A DNA stretch of 64,000 nucleotides from Rhynchopus sp. YZ270_cl-10 (taxonomy: Eukaryota; Euglenozoa; Diplonemea; Diplonemida; Diplonemidae): NCBI GenBank assembly GCA_964035575.1, contig OZ037853.1, positions 1,272,501 through 1,336,500 of the forward strand. Reading direction: 5' to 3'. The translations under genes and the position numbers were made by a program. Each line of letters begins with the position of its first letter. Position 1 is the stretch's first letter. The notes beneath the pieces are model-generated. The model saw nothing but the letters and a program-made list of their open reading frames with translations. It ran no database searches and was not told the DNA's origin. This document shows positions 22,101 through 32,034 of this stretch, piece by piece.

Positions 22101-24657
22101 CAGGATGCTGGAGACAAACGAGTGGCAGGGGACTGTGGGTGTGGCGTCGGAGGTTCTTGATTCGCAGCACGGTGTGTGTGAGGCTGTGCGGGATGCGTGC
22201 TTCCGCTGCCTGCCGTTCCGGATTGAGGACTTTGGGGAGGAGCGGAGTGCGTTCACGTTCCGGCACAAGTCGCTTGGGGAGCACCTTGCAGCACGGCGGC
22301 TTGCACGTGATCCGGCAGGGACACTGGGAACGCTGGTGCAGCGGAGCTTCAGCAAGGACTCGCAGCGTGTGCTTGGGTTCTTTGCGGCGCTGGTGTGTGG
22401 AGACAGTGTGCTGTACGAACGTGCCTGCACAGAGCTGCTTGCGGCTGTGAAGGCGACACGCGGCAGTGATGTTGCAGGTGGAGATGCAGGTGTTGGTGGG
22501 GAGAGTGCTGTGACAGCAGGGTCGAATGCAGCAGCACTGCTGGCACGTGCACGCATCCCTGTGAGTGGGGAGGACCTGAGCGGGATCCGTGTGTCGAACT
22601 GCGACCTGCGCGGGTCTCTGTTTGTGGAGACGGCGCTGACGGGCGCTTCCTTCTCAAACTGCTGGCTGGAGCACACTGAGTTCAACACCTGCGACATGGG
22701 TGGCACGATGCTGCCTGACTGCTCCCTTGGCACGCCACTTCCTGTACTGAAGCATGGTGCCTGTGATGTAGCAGTAACAACTGATGGCAGTCAAATGGTA
22801 ACAGCTGGCAAAGACAGCACCGTACGTGTGTGGAGCATGTCTTCTGGGGAAGAAGTGAAGGTCTTGAAAGGACATTCGAAGCCCATCAATGGAGTGGCAG
22901 TAACACCTGACGGAACCCGCGTAGTTTCGTGCTCCTATGACGAAACTGTGCGTGTGTGGGATTTGCACACTGGGGAGGCAGTGTTCGTCTTGGAAGGCCA
23001 CAAACGTGGGGGGGACGTAGTTGCAGTCACTCCCGACAGTTCTAAAGTTGTTTCAGCTTCTCCTAAAGGCATCCGTGTGTGGGATCTCTCGACGGGGAAG
23101 GAAGTGCTGGCAATAGGTCCGTATGAGGTCTGCGTTCGCAGCATGGTTATTACCAAGGATGGAAGTCAAATGGTGACATGTTCTTGGGGGCAGCTGTGCG
23201 TATGGGATCTGGTGACGGGGAAGTCTAAGAGGGGGTGGTCTTGTTATGTGCAGGAGTCGCATGCACTGGCAGTCACTCCCGATGGATGCCATGTTGTTTC
23301 GTGCTCTGAGGATGGCGCACATCTTTGGAACCTCTCCACTGGGGCAGAGGTGATGGTGTTCCATGCCGACGCTGGGTTGACAGCAGTTGCAGTCACTCCC
23401 GATGGATGTCACGTGGTTGCTGGATCCCTGACCGGCACTTTGCACGTTTGGAGCATTTCGACTGGGAAGGAGGTGACGGTGTTTCAAGGGCATACTTCTT
23501 GGGTGGATGCAGTGGCAGTGTCACCAGATGGATGCCACGTGGTTTCATGCTCCGACGACGGTACTGTTCGAGGGTGGAAGATGACGAACGGGAAGGAGAC
23601 ACTACGTTTCGAAGGAGTCTCAGGTGGGTTTGTGGGAGTTTCCCCTGATGGATCTATCATTTCGTACGGTGGCAAGAGGATCGCCATCTGGAACGCATCC
23701 ACCGGCAGGCAGACACAGGTAGTTGAAGTAGGAATACCTACATATGTTGAGGCTGTGTACCCATATGGATCTCATGTAGTTTATTGCTCTTGCGACGACG
23801 CTGGCGAAAGGAGAGCGTGTGTGTGGGACGTTGCGACGGGGAACGTGCAGCCTTTGTGCCCAGATTCCAGTGAGTTTGCGGTGTTCTTGAAACAGTCTGG
23901 AGCACTGAGTTCCTTAGCAGTGTCTCCCGATGCATCTCACGTGGTGACCTGTTCAGAGTTGGCAGAGGAGGAAGACACTTACTGCACGTATGTGTGGAGC
24001 ATGCCGACTGGGAAGAAGGTGTCAGAATACGTGTCAGAATATGGAAACAATTACTGTCCCGAAGGAGCGGTCGTGACTCCTGATGGAGGGCATGTGGTTA
24101 CTTGCCTTAGTGCTCACAACGCAGTACACATGTGGAAACTTCACACTGGAGAAGAGACGATGGTGTTCGAAGGACATACATCTTATGTCTTGGAGGTGGC
24201 CGTCACTCGCGATGGATCTCGTCTTGTTTCATGCTCAAGAGACGAGACTGTGCGTGTGTGGGATGTTGCCAGCGGGGAGGAGGTCTTCACCTTGGAGCAT
24301 AGTAGTGAGGTGATGAGAGTGGCGCTGACACCTGATGAAGCTCACGTGGTGTCGAGTTCGGACAGTGTGACTGTGTGGAGCATGACCACTCGTGAGAAGG
24401 TGGCAGAGATCAGGCCACATTGTCGTTTGCGCAGCGTTGCTGTGAGCCCTGATGGACGCGAAGTACTCTGTCGGTGCGACGACAACACTGTGCGTGTGTG
24501 GACGATCTGCACTGGGGAAGACGGCACGATTGATGGGTTGCGGCTGAAGAGAGTGATCGGTGTCCCTCCAACAGTTCCTCGTGCATTTGGCTGTCGCAAT
24601 GCTGATGCTGTGGAACCTAAACTTGCGAGACGGATTCTTTGTCCTGTCGAGGAGTGA
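19138..24657 (+). CDS. NLR-like receptor, ANK-ART-NACHT-WD40, copy 2
   Basis: Intact 1839-residue frame. It has the same plan as copy 1: myristoylation motif MGSGASK, ankyrin-like repeats, two Thr-rich modules, ART (R493, S516, E556-D-E558), short Gly linker, NACHT Walker A with K707 and Walker B D804, pentapeptide-like repeats and about 14 WD40 repeats. Up to the pentapeptide region it differs from copy 1 by scattered substitutions and small repeat-length changes. In the WD40 half, clusters of differences fall in the loops after each GH, for example GHSKPINGVAV where copy 1 has GHTGCIFGVAV, and GHTSWVDAVAV where copy 1 has GHVFELRAVSV. Best candidate, with copy 1, for an active receptor. Confidence 0.9.
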   Translation: MGSGASKPEKDEIAKGITGKERPVDAVDSVDGRTMLHSAVLAGDVEAVRFLVENGAGNVRDRDGKVPLWYSLQHRDADVRGRLEAELGAHAAQILVEVEDAVQVYLTHGVATTTTPTTTRTGVAVERSSGDAMTAPLTDPHMDMVRDTGEVEDAVQVYVTDGVATTTTTETTTTTTITAAPTRTTTTTVTTTTVTTIPTAPRTTTTTATTAALAVGRSSGDATTAPLTDPHMDMAKDTNTSMGDRHLGEDDLDGDTGALRHTDGRKVEFLRKTDDNINNKNSNGGEDLLCWLRGLPKVDPPLGYTDEHVRHMEAGFRVVCKRLLEDIRKRREAAGTRGGHVEVEDWMAARDPFELLLSGFLFTSDCVEYVLDSGGDVVCDEKDGTPQIAKGPDGKLRYIRLTERAVLDNHGSAADVKSQSLALYMTMNTAMRAVGQLAAVKEWKGTPEKTAPNVFELSPAPPQLHVIATFAPLIRGLDRLIGSRRKQLRTVFRGINVNVSAKYALNTHIVWNCFTSTTLKRDVARSFMYGKGGTFFVVVAKEGAADVKFSSVYASEDELLYTANIEYRVQWKLSPTLLRMMGLRFDVIVMQEVCSGEGETSAAEQVGALQEVMGHTVAFFEDYLAQYVEGRVGDDTRVDESETRPLMEEVRRWLRARGGGGGGGKQMSSVCTQAAAGTERKPDVEAKEERQGTCGVLCVIGEGGSGKTSASIAILSDLATSARKSESTSNEDTKTITNTNSVVSDVTADADVKPYFPVFVALPTVKQHLLEKGGLDRFVLESFALREADRAFLAETYEVVLVLDSLDEVGLTQEDVGAVVAEGGLLCRHPWVEAHCSVVVTVRGEYLKGVDTSPSGVCGAGVRALYMQPFTEVDARTYIKRANTAWEKEKEHKEEKEKSSHKEERTVFVSEEDVEGLVQLRNPFVLHMACHAQCSGKASEEVIYETYLETWTKKEMASGGVAVAVAGADAVSDVSLEDVVRAGELVACRMLETNEWQGTVGVASEVLDSQHGVCEAVRDACFRCLPFRIEDFGEERSAFTFRHKSLGEHLAARRLARDPAGTLGTLVQRSFSKDSQRVLGFFAALVCGDSVLYERACTELLAAVKATRGSDVAGGDAGVGGESAVTAGSNAAALLARARIPVSGEDLSGIRVSNCDLRGSLFVETALTGASFSNCWLEHTEFNTCDMGGTMLPDCSLGTPLPVLKHGACDVAVTTDGSQMVTAGKDSTVRVWSMSSGEEVKVLKGHSKPINGVAVTPDGTRVVSCSYDETVRVWDLHTGEAVFVLEGHKRGGDVVAVTPDSSKVVSASPKGIRVWDLSTGKEVLAIGPYEVCVRSMVITKDGSQMVTCSWGQLCVWDLVTGKSKRGWSCYVQESHALAVTPDGCHVVSCSEDGAHLWNLSTGAEVMVFHADAGLTAVAVTPDGCHVVAGSLTGTLHVWSISTGKEVTVFQGHTSWVDAVAVSPDGCHVVSCSDDGTVRGWKMTNGKETLRFEGVSGGFVGVSPDGSIISYGGKRIAIWNASTGRQTQVVEVGIPTYVEAVYPYGSHVVYCSCDDAGERRACVWDVATGNVQPLCPDSSEFAVFLKQSGALSSLAVSPDASHVVTCSELAEEEDTYCTYVWSMPTGKKVSEYVSEYGNNYCPEGAVVTPDGGHVVTCLSAHNAVHMWKLHTGEETMVFEGHTSYVLEVAVTRDGSRLVSCSRDETVRVWDVASGEEVFTLEHSSEVMRVALTPDEAHVVSSSDSVTVWSMTTREKVAEIRPHCRLRSVAVSPDGREVLCRCDDNTVRVWTICTGEDGTIDGLRLKRVIGVPPTVPRAFGCRNADAVEPKLARRILCPVEE

Positions 24658-25415
24658 GCGCACTGTTCGTACTTGCTCTTTGTGTTTACCTCTTTTCCAA
24701 GACGAATGCAGTCTGAGTGACGAGGACGAATGGTGTTGACACTGCCTCGTGCGGTGGTGCCCTCATGCCACTGCGGGTGCGTTGTGCGAGGACAGAAGAG
24801 CGGCTTGTCGAGGTGTTACACTGCCAGTGCACTAAGTGTGCTGTCTGTTCATATTCACACGTCTTTTCCAAGATGTGTTGCGATTACACATGTGTTCTGT
24901 TCGTTTTGTGGATTTTTACGTTAGATTTGGAGTGAACATAACACCTGCAGACTTGCTTGTTGCGGGTGTCTTCACCACCATGCATGCATTGTTCTTTGAC
25001 CACTTGGTTTTTGGAGTGTCACACACTGCCACTTCCACATCTGTACACTATTCATTTCCGACTTTGCTTTTCCCTGGAGTTTGGGGCTCTTGCTGTTTCG
25101 TTTTACCAAGGTGGAGCGTTGAGGAATTCCACACACCTTCCATATTTTTGTTGAATGATTGAGAGTTTCAGTGTTGCGGTAACACCTGTTTTGCCTCACT
25201 GCATTGTGCTGGTGTGTGGTTTGGACCTGTGTTTGTTGTTCGCGCATTTTGTGCATTTTATTATTTAACACCTTGAGGAATCCCACAAGACACGGAGACG
25301 CACACAGTGTCACCGCCAGCTGCTAACTGCACGACGCACACCCTCCTCTCCTCTCCTCCCCTGTCCATTACACTAGTGTGAGCAACTTTTCAGTTTCACT
25401 CACCCCTTTTGGTTT
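24658..25415 (+). other. Duplicated 3' flank of receptor copy 2
   Basis: Matches 8879-9523 apart from an extra block of about 100 bases near 24910-25020. It ends at the same point (GTGAGCAACTTTTCAGTTTC region), beyond which the two loci diverge. It probably holds the 3' untranslated region. Confidence 0.55.
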
Positions 25416-26491
25416 TACCACAATCTCCTCCGATATGCTCTGCTTCGATGTCTGGCATGAGGGCTGTGTTAGAAGAGTAACGCTTAGATGTGACTGTGCA
25501 CGAGAGGCTTGGGATCATCTTATAAACGTTTCTTTCTTTACTGTCGTTCATATGTCCTTATTACTAGCAACCCGCGACCCTCGGGCGCATTGTTGTCTAC
25601 AAGTTTACACATTACACGTTGCCGTTGTGCCTATCCTTTCTTGGACGCAGCTTGCAACACTTAAGACATGCAGATGCAGTCTGGTTAACGCAAAGGTTGA
25701 GAGTGAGTTTAGTGCCGTACATCGCCCCGCAGCTTTGTCTTACTGTCGTGGCCATTGTTTATATACTTTCCAAGGCAAAAGGTGCTTACAACCGGTGTTA
25801 TTACCTCATCTCGCATCTTCCGTCGGCACGCCAGTTCTTATTATCTGGGTGGCCATTCGGGGACGAGACGTAGTGTATAGCGTTTCTAGTGCGATCGGAT
25901 TACATATTGTTACACTGGTGTTGCTCTTTATTACACATTAACGCTCAGTGTGGCCAGTGCAGGTCACTGTTGTACATTACATTACACCATTAGGCCTATT
26001 CTTTACTGGCAGATAACTGCAGCTTTACAGCGCATTTAATAATTAACGACGAACTCTATCACTATAGTAAAGTATTATGTAGCCCTCATCCTCCGTCGAC
26101 ACTCTTGCTCATGATAGCCAGGTGGCCATTCGGGGACGAGGACCATTGTGCGGTCAGATAGCGTGCGCTGTTGCTTTTAATTACTATTAACGCTCAGTGC
26201 GACCGAGTGGTGCACTGTTGGCAGCATATATTGTACACCGTTATGCCTATTCTTTACTGGCAACTACATACAGTTTGCAGCACACAGTAACAGCTAAATG
26301 ACGCACACCATCCTGTAGTAAACAGTTTTCCTTACTCTATGTCCTTCGACCCTTATGCTCTTGATAGTACGAGGTTAAGTACGGGAACGAGAGGGAAAAG
26401 CTACAGTTGTGTTGAATTGAATTGGAGTAGGGGATGCGTTCAATGAAATCATTTGTGTAGAAACGCTCGAGGATGTAGGTTTTATTATTTT
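25416..26491. repeat. Diverged tandem repeats, ~274-bp period
   Basis: GGTGGCCATTCGGGGACGAG occurs at about 25848 and 26121, followed in both by matching blocks (AACGCTCAGTG, CCTATTCTTTACTGGCA). A third partial unit may begin near 26340. The repeats are old and diverged. No gene was recognised; open frames are not conserved between units. The last 60 bases resemble 52705-52770. Confidence 0.6.
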
Positions 26492-26926
26492 CAAAAAAGA
26501 TTCCTGAAGACCATTTGGTCATGGATCCAAAACACAAAAGCAATAAGAAAATAAAAAAGCAAATAGTACATTTTTCGTCACCAAAACAAAAAAAATGAGC
26601 ACAAAGCAAAAATAACAACAACTTTTCATTCAAACACCCCTCGCACCCTCATTAATACACCACGTTTCTGGAATACAGTCACACCTTTTTAAAGGGGCAG
26701 CAGTCTCTCGGTCCGGTTAGCAGCACATCTCCCTTGAGCTATCTGAAGGGCGCATGTGCACATGGACCTCTAAAGACCTGATCAGAAGTGGTGGAAGCGA
26801 ACAACAAAACCTTATTTTCCCTCTCTGTTTTACATTCATCCCCCCTTTATTCCAACAATTTTTCAAAAATAAAGTGAAATATAAAACACCACGCACGCAC
26901 AACAGCGCCGAAACTACACAAAAACC

Positions 26927-29302
26927 ATGTCTGCTCCCGAGAGCCACACAGACAGCACACCCGAGGAGAATGCTGGCGAGGACTCCGACTTCGCCCTCCG
27001 CCTGCAGCTTCAAGAGTACGAGGAGCTCGAGAACAGCCTTCCACCGGGCCTCCGGCCAGATGAGTCAGACCTCCAGGTATGTGATGTGGGGTTCAGCACT
27101 TTTGCCTCCCCTTGGCTTCCAAGGTGGGCAAGCAAGCTTTGGTGCCTACACCTTTCTTTCCCCGCCTCCCTGGTTTGCGGGACATAAACCACAGGTCTTT
27201 TGGTTACGTATAGTACGTTAATACACAACAAAACAACTCAGGCACGTCTAGCACTCTTAAGGGACATCGCGCAGGGGCAGTTCTATGCCATGCAGCAGCA
27301 GAGTGTCGAGGTATGTGGGTGTTGATGGTCTTTGTTCGTGTGTGGTTTTCGTGTCCTGATCCTTTTCTCAGTGTTGACAACCCCTTGGACCATTATAACC
27401 TATCCCACAGCAACTCAAAACAAATTTATCAAATCAAAAAAAAAAAAAATTCAAAAAAACACAGGGCTCTCAAGATCCTCCACGAAAAAAGCAGAATTTT
27501 CGAAATGAGGAGGATTCATTTTTGCAAAAAAAACCCCCCAAAAAAAAAATTTCCCCCCCGCAACAAGCGGTCGTCGCGCGCTTCGCGCGCGCCTCCCTGA
27601 CAGCCACAGAGCGGAGAGGCGGGTCAATTTTGCGAGATAACAAAAAACGGAAATCTAATCCTTTCTCTTGCACCGTACGCTCCACGAACCGTACAAAACC
27701 AATACGTCTTCCAGAAGCAGGGGCTGATGCAATGGCGGGCAATTTTTTTTAAATGGCAAAAATTTTGCAGCTTTGGTCACGTTGCATTTTTTGGCTGCAA
27801 AATGCAAGGGCATCCAAAGACATTGCCAACTCTATTTTTTTGCGGAGCAAAAAAATAATATAAATGGCGCCGCAGGCGAAAAAAAATTAGGGTACAGTGT
27901 AAAAATGCTTCCTTTTACACCACAGAATCACTCAACGAACCCTTTTTTGAGTAGCAAAAAATGAAAATGGCGCAGGCAAATTTTTTTTAAGCCCTTGGAC
28001 GGTGACACTTTGGCTCCCTCGGGGGAGACAAAGTGACCCCCCACTATAAAACCCCTAGGAGGATAATCCTCCACCCGAGCCCGCCAAAAAAAAAAAAAAA
28101 AAAATGGAGGAAATCCTCCACCAAAAGCCTGGAAAAAAAAAAAAAAAGCCCCTGGAGGAAATATCCTCCCCTACGTGGAGGATCTTGAGAGCACTGAAAA
28201 AACACCCCCTCCCTTTCAGCCCCCCCCTCTTCACCTGGTCATGCTGCAAAAGTAAACAAACAAATAAGCAAAAAAGTACAAAATAAAGTAGCAAAAGCAA
28301 AAACAAAACAAAACAAAACAAACTTTCAAACCCCCCTCTTCACCTCTTCTTACTTTCACCACTCTTTTCACAGGAAATAAAGTGCTATTTTTTTGTGCTC
28401 TTTTGGGGCCACACCCCACACCAATAGCCCTTTCATCTCCACCCTTCACCTCTTCTTAATGTCACCACTCACAGGAAATGCTCGGACACGCTATGGGGCA
28501 GATGGGGCAGATGGAAGCTATGGCACCTGAAGGCGATGCACACGAGATGCACCAGGACGTCGTCATGGACGACGACGGCGACGACGATTACGAAGACGTC
28601 GATGAGGACGAAGACGACATGATGATCGAGATCAACACCACCAACCTGCACGAGGTGCTGTCACGTCTCCGCTCGCACCCGAGGCTGGGCGGGATGCAGC
28701 TGGCGCAGCTTATGCAGGCGATCTCTATGACCACTCAACAGGAGGTCGACGTCGATAACATGAGCTACGAAGAGCTCACTGACCTCTGCGATTCCATCGG
28801 CAAAGTCAATATCGGTCTCAAACCTGATGAGATCACCGCACGCACCCTCCACTTCACCTACGGCAAACAACTGCGCGTCTCTGCCGACGAAAAATGCCCA
28901 ATTTGTATGTGCGAATTCGCCCCCGAAGAGGAACTCCGAAAGCTTACCTGCCCACATTATTTCCATGCCGACTGCATAGCAACATGGCTCGCAGAGTCGA
29001 AAAAGTGTCCTGTTTGCAAAGAAGAGGTCGGAATGGAGCCCACCCCGTTGTGCCCTACATTGGCCCCAACACCGGATAAACGAAAGGAGAAAACGAAAAA
29101 GAAGAAAGTGGCAGGTCCGTCTGGATCACCTGGTGTGAGCACCCCAAAGGAGAGGGAAAAGGAAAAGGGGGCGAAGAAGAAGAAGGCGGTGCAGACTCCT
29201 CCGGCAGATGGTGCTGCGGCGCCGTCAGGAAAGCCGAAGAAGAAGAAAAAGACGTCAGGAGCAGCGGCAGGTGGCGGTGCTGGCCCCATGATGTTGCGAT
29301 GA
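26927..29302 (+). CDS. RING-H2 E3 ubiquitin ligase, BIG BROTHER-like
   Basis: Three exons: 26927-27076, 27242-27310 and 28475-29302, giving 348 residues with two phase-0 introns. The product is predicted to be a ubiquitin ligase binding an E2 through its RING-H2 domain. Evidence: C214-x2-C217, then a Cys-Pro-His-x2-His-x2-Cys core and C251-x2-C254, a complete C3H2C3 set. Just upstream, MSYEELTDLCDSIG (169 onward) matches the motif preceding the RING in plant BIG BROTHER-type ligases. The N-terminus has a DFALRLQLQEYEEL helix, then a short Met/Gln region, an acidic run (~104-122) and a Lys-rich, low-complexity tail after residue 265. The start is the first ATG, in an A-rich leader. A broken copy of the 5' half lies at 15229-16060. 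Confidence 0.88.
27077..27241 (+). other. RING gene intron 1 (165 bp)
   Basis: Begins GTATGT and ends CAG, phase 0. GTTAAT about 20 bases before the acceptor is a plausible branch site. The boundaries are supported by conserved reading frame and by the matching duplicate at 15830-15953. Confidence 0.75.
27311..28474 (+). other. RING gene intron 2 (1164 bp) with inserted element
   Basis: Begins GTATGT, ends ACAG, phase 0. CTTAAT lies about 15 bases before the acceptor. Most of its length is a 727-bp inverted-repeat element (27466-28192) that itself contains dispersed repeat copy B (27825-27985). Without the insertion the intron would be about 440 bp. Confidence 0.75.
27466..28192. mobile_element. 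Non-autonomous element with 18-bp inverted ends
   Basis: 27466-27483 and 28175-28192 are perfect inverted copies (GCTCTCAAGATCCTCCAC at the left). AGGAGGAT/ATCCTCC motifs recur internally. There is no coding sequence. It sits entirely within intron 2 of the RING gene, where splicing would remove it. Confidence 0.6.
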
Positions 29303-31087
29303 AAGGAAAAAAATAGAAGAAAAAAAAAAAAAAATGGGGAAACATCAATCCACCTCAAACCCAGTTAGACCAGGGAGAGGTTTTTTTTTGCAGTGGCTCT
29401 CTGACCATACGCTGGAGGTGAGGAGGGGCGACGATGTTGCAAGAAGGAAAAACAAAGAAAAATGGGGAGAGGTAGGGTGGGGTATATGGGATCGGGTGGG
29501 AGAAAAGGGGGGAGGGGGAAAAAGCGGATTGTTAAGAAAACAAGAAAACCTTCAAAAACGAATTCAAATATATTTTTAGATTGTCAAAAGGAGTGTGTGT
29601 GTGTGTGTGCGAGCTTTACCATTTATTTTTTTGTGGAAAATCAGGCTTGGCGAAAAACTCGGTCAGGGGAACCGGATTTTACCCTCCTATACAATCCCTA
29701 GGGCTTGTACATGGGTTTGGAAATTATGGATATTTTTCATAATATCCCAATAAAATAATGTATAGTGGAGCACACTCTCGGGTGGCTGCACTAATACAAC
29801 CAAGTTTTCAAAATAATATCTTCCACTATTTTCTCGAATTTTGCTACCAAAAAGTTACTTTCATTTGACGCAGCTCATATATCTCCAGACCTGTGTAGCG
29901 GTATCCTTGCAAGAAGACTTGATGCCGTCATGTATGGTGCGTTTACCCATTAAATATTCGGGGGGGTTTTTTTTTGCAACTGACGCGCTGGAGAGGCCCT
30001 GGCCAAACATGGCGTGTTAGGGGAAATATATCCGTCGCACAGATAGATCAGAGACCCCACCCGATATGTTTTTCATTTTACCCTTTTGTGCTCCGCCAGT
30101 GGAAGCGTGCAATACAAACGGTCGAGATCTGATCAAGCGAAACGGATATATTTTGCAATGGATTGCCTCGGAAAGTAGGGGATCAGATGCTCCCTTCAGA
30201 AAAGGGTACAAACATAGGGGAAAGTCCATAAAACCCTCTTCCCCAATTTTACCGTTCACGGTTTTTTACCCTCCCCCCGTTTTAGAACCAACAGAGAGTG
30301 TACGTTAAGATTTTACCACCTAAGGTAGGTAACGTTGTAGGTGGGGGGTATGGACTGTATCAGATACAGTCATGACACCGTTTGGAGTAAAAACCATGGT
30401 GTGTTTTGGGATTTCAAAAGAAATGGTCGCGGAGTGTAACTTTCCTGCAGTCAACGCAGGGAAAAGAACAATCAACGATGTGATACAGGATATGGGTGGT
30501 TCAGCGATTTCCGCAGAACTGACACCATTGGAATTTGGTGTGTCTCAACCAAAACCAAATAAAAAAGAGATGTACTAGCGGAGCACACTCTAGGGTGGCT
30601 ACACTAATACAACCAAGTTTTCAAAAAAAGAGAGTTTTTGAAGTAAGGAACGAAAGAAAGAATGATTTTCTTTTTGTATCATACCATGGTAGTACCCAAC
30701 GTTGGTTGTCGGACTGCGTGCGAGATTTTTTTAGAACCAATTTATTCCTTTTTTTTTTAGATGTGTTGCACGAGATGCACATTCATCGAAAGAATGGATG
30801 TAGGACTGCATGGGTGTCTCCCCCGGTACATCCGCTCAACGAACCAGAGGTACACTGTTCACGAGAGGGCTGTAGTATTTCAAAGTCAACTTTCTTTTCC
30901 CTGGGTGGGACTCAAGTCAGAGTCTCAGGGTACAGGAGGCGAAGGGTCAAGCTTTGCGTCAAAGTCGATTTTGTGTAGTTCTTGTGTAGCACAAAAAAGG
31001 TACCAGTATATCTGGTCATTTCTTTTCAGCCACACCAAGAAAACTACCTCCTCCCGCCTCCCTTCTCACTTAGATACGGAGTGCACG
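29303..31087. other. Spacer with dispersed repeats
   Basis: Holds two copies of a ~52-bp repeat (29763-29813 and 30577-30628; core GGAGCACACTCTAGGGTGG) and one ~95-bp dispersed repeat (30793-30885). A 68-codon frame opens with ATG at 30372 and another spans 30066-30308; both are unrecognised and too short to call. Otherwise AT-rich. Confidence 0.5.
30793..30885 (+). repeat. Dispersed ~95-bp repeat, copy 2 of 3
   Basis: Matches 12281-12375 and 53847-53945 in the blocks 'gtacactgttcacgagag' and 'GGATGTAGGACTGCATG'. No poly(A) tail or target duplication is evident. Confidence 0.45.
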
Positions 31088-32034
31088 TTACTGGGGGGGG
31101 GCTAATACAAGTACCCCCGGGTAATACAAGTACCCCTGCAAATACAAGTACCCCCCGGGTTTTTCGATTTAAATTAATTTATGTTTTTAATACAAGTACC
31201 CCCACTTTTGTGTACGTTTTTCTTAGCAGGTGGTGCCAAAAAAATTTGCCCACCCACAAAAATCGAGATTTTTTTTTTTCTATTTCGGTGGCAGGCTTTG
31301 CGCTAATTGTTGGCCCTTGGCCCGGGATTTTTGGATATTTTTGTGGTGCGTTTTTTTGCAAACCGGGGTTTCTTTACCAAAACCAGAGAATCTCATATTT
31401 CATAGTAAGGGTACTTTAGAGTGTTTTTGTACCCACATGTGACCCCACCGTGGAGAGCAATCAGCTCGCGCAATCAAAAGAAACCAGAGAAAAGAAAAAA
31501 CGAAAAAAGTTGGGTACCGTGCACCTGCGGCGCTACCTGTTCCCAGTCAAAAACACCACAATTTCATCTGAAATTGGGTTTTCAGACTGAAAATGCCCCT
31601 TGTTTAGGAGTCTGGGTTCATATTTTGTGAAAATTTAAGTCACTAAAAATCTGTCCATTTTTCCGAATATGCCCCACCACAGCGCGGGATTGTCTCAGAA
31701 ATGCCACAAAACACTGTTTTTTCACCCCAGACGTTACCCGTCGCAACTATTTGAGGTGCGTTTTTTTGGGCCCGAAACATGATTTTTCAGATTTTTTCCA
31801 AAAGTTAGCGCGAAGCCTGCTTCACGCCTTTTCTCTTTTCTCGATTTTTCGGATTTTTGCTAAGGCGTTGTCCCATACAAAAAAAATTATTTTCCCCCCA
31901 TACAAAATGTACAGGGAAAAAGTTTTTAATACAAGTACCCCCATCACCTTTTTTATTTTTGAAAAACCCGGATCTATTAGTTTTACCCGCTCAATACAAG
32001 TACCCGGTACTTGTATTAGCTCCCCCCCCAGTAA
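31088..32034. mobile_element. 947-bp inverted-repeat element
   Basis: TTACT, a G run, then GCTAATACAAGTACC at 31088 is mirrored by GGTACTTGTATTAGC, a C run and AGTAA ending at 32034. AATACAAGTACCCC is repeated several times inside both ends. It lacks a transposase-like frame, so probably a non-autonomous DNA transposon. The left end of the window (about 101-118) carries a similar motif. Confidence 0.6.
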
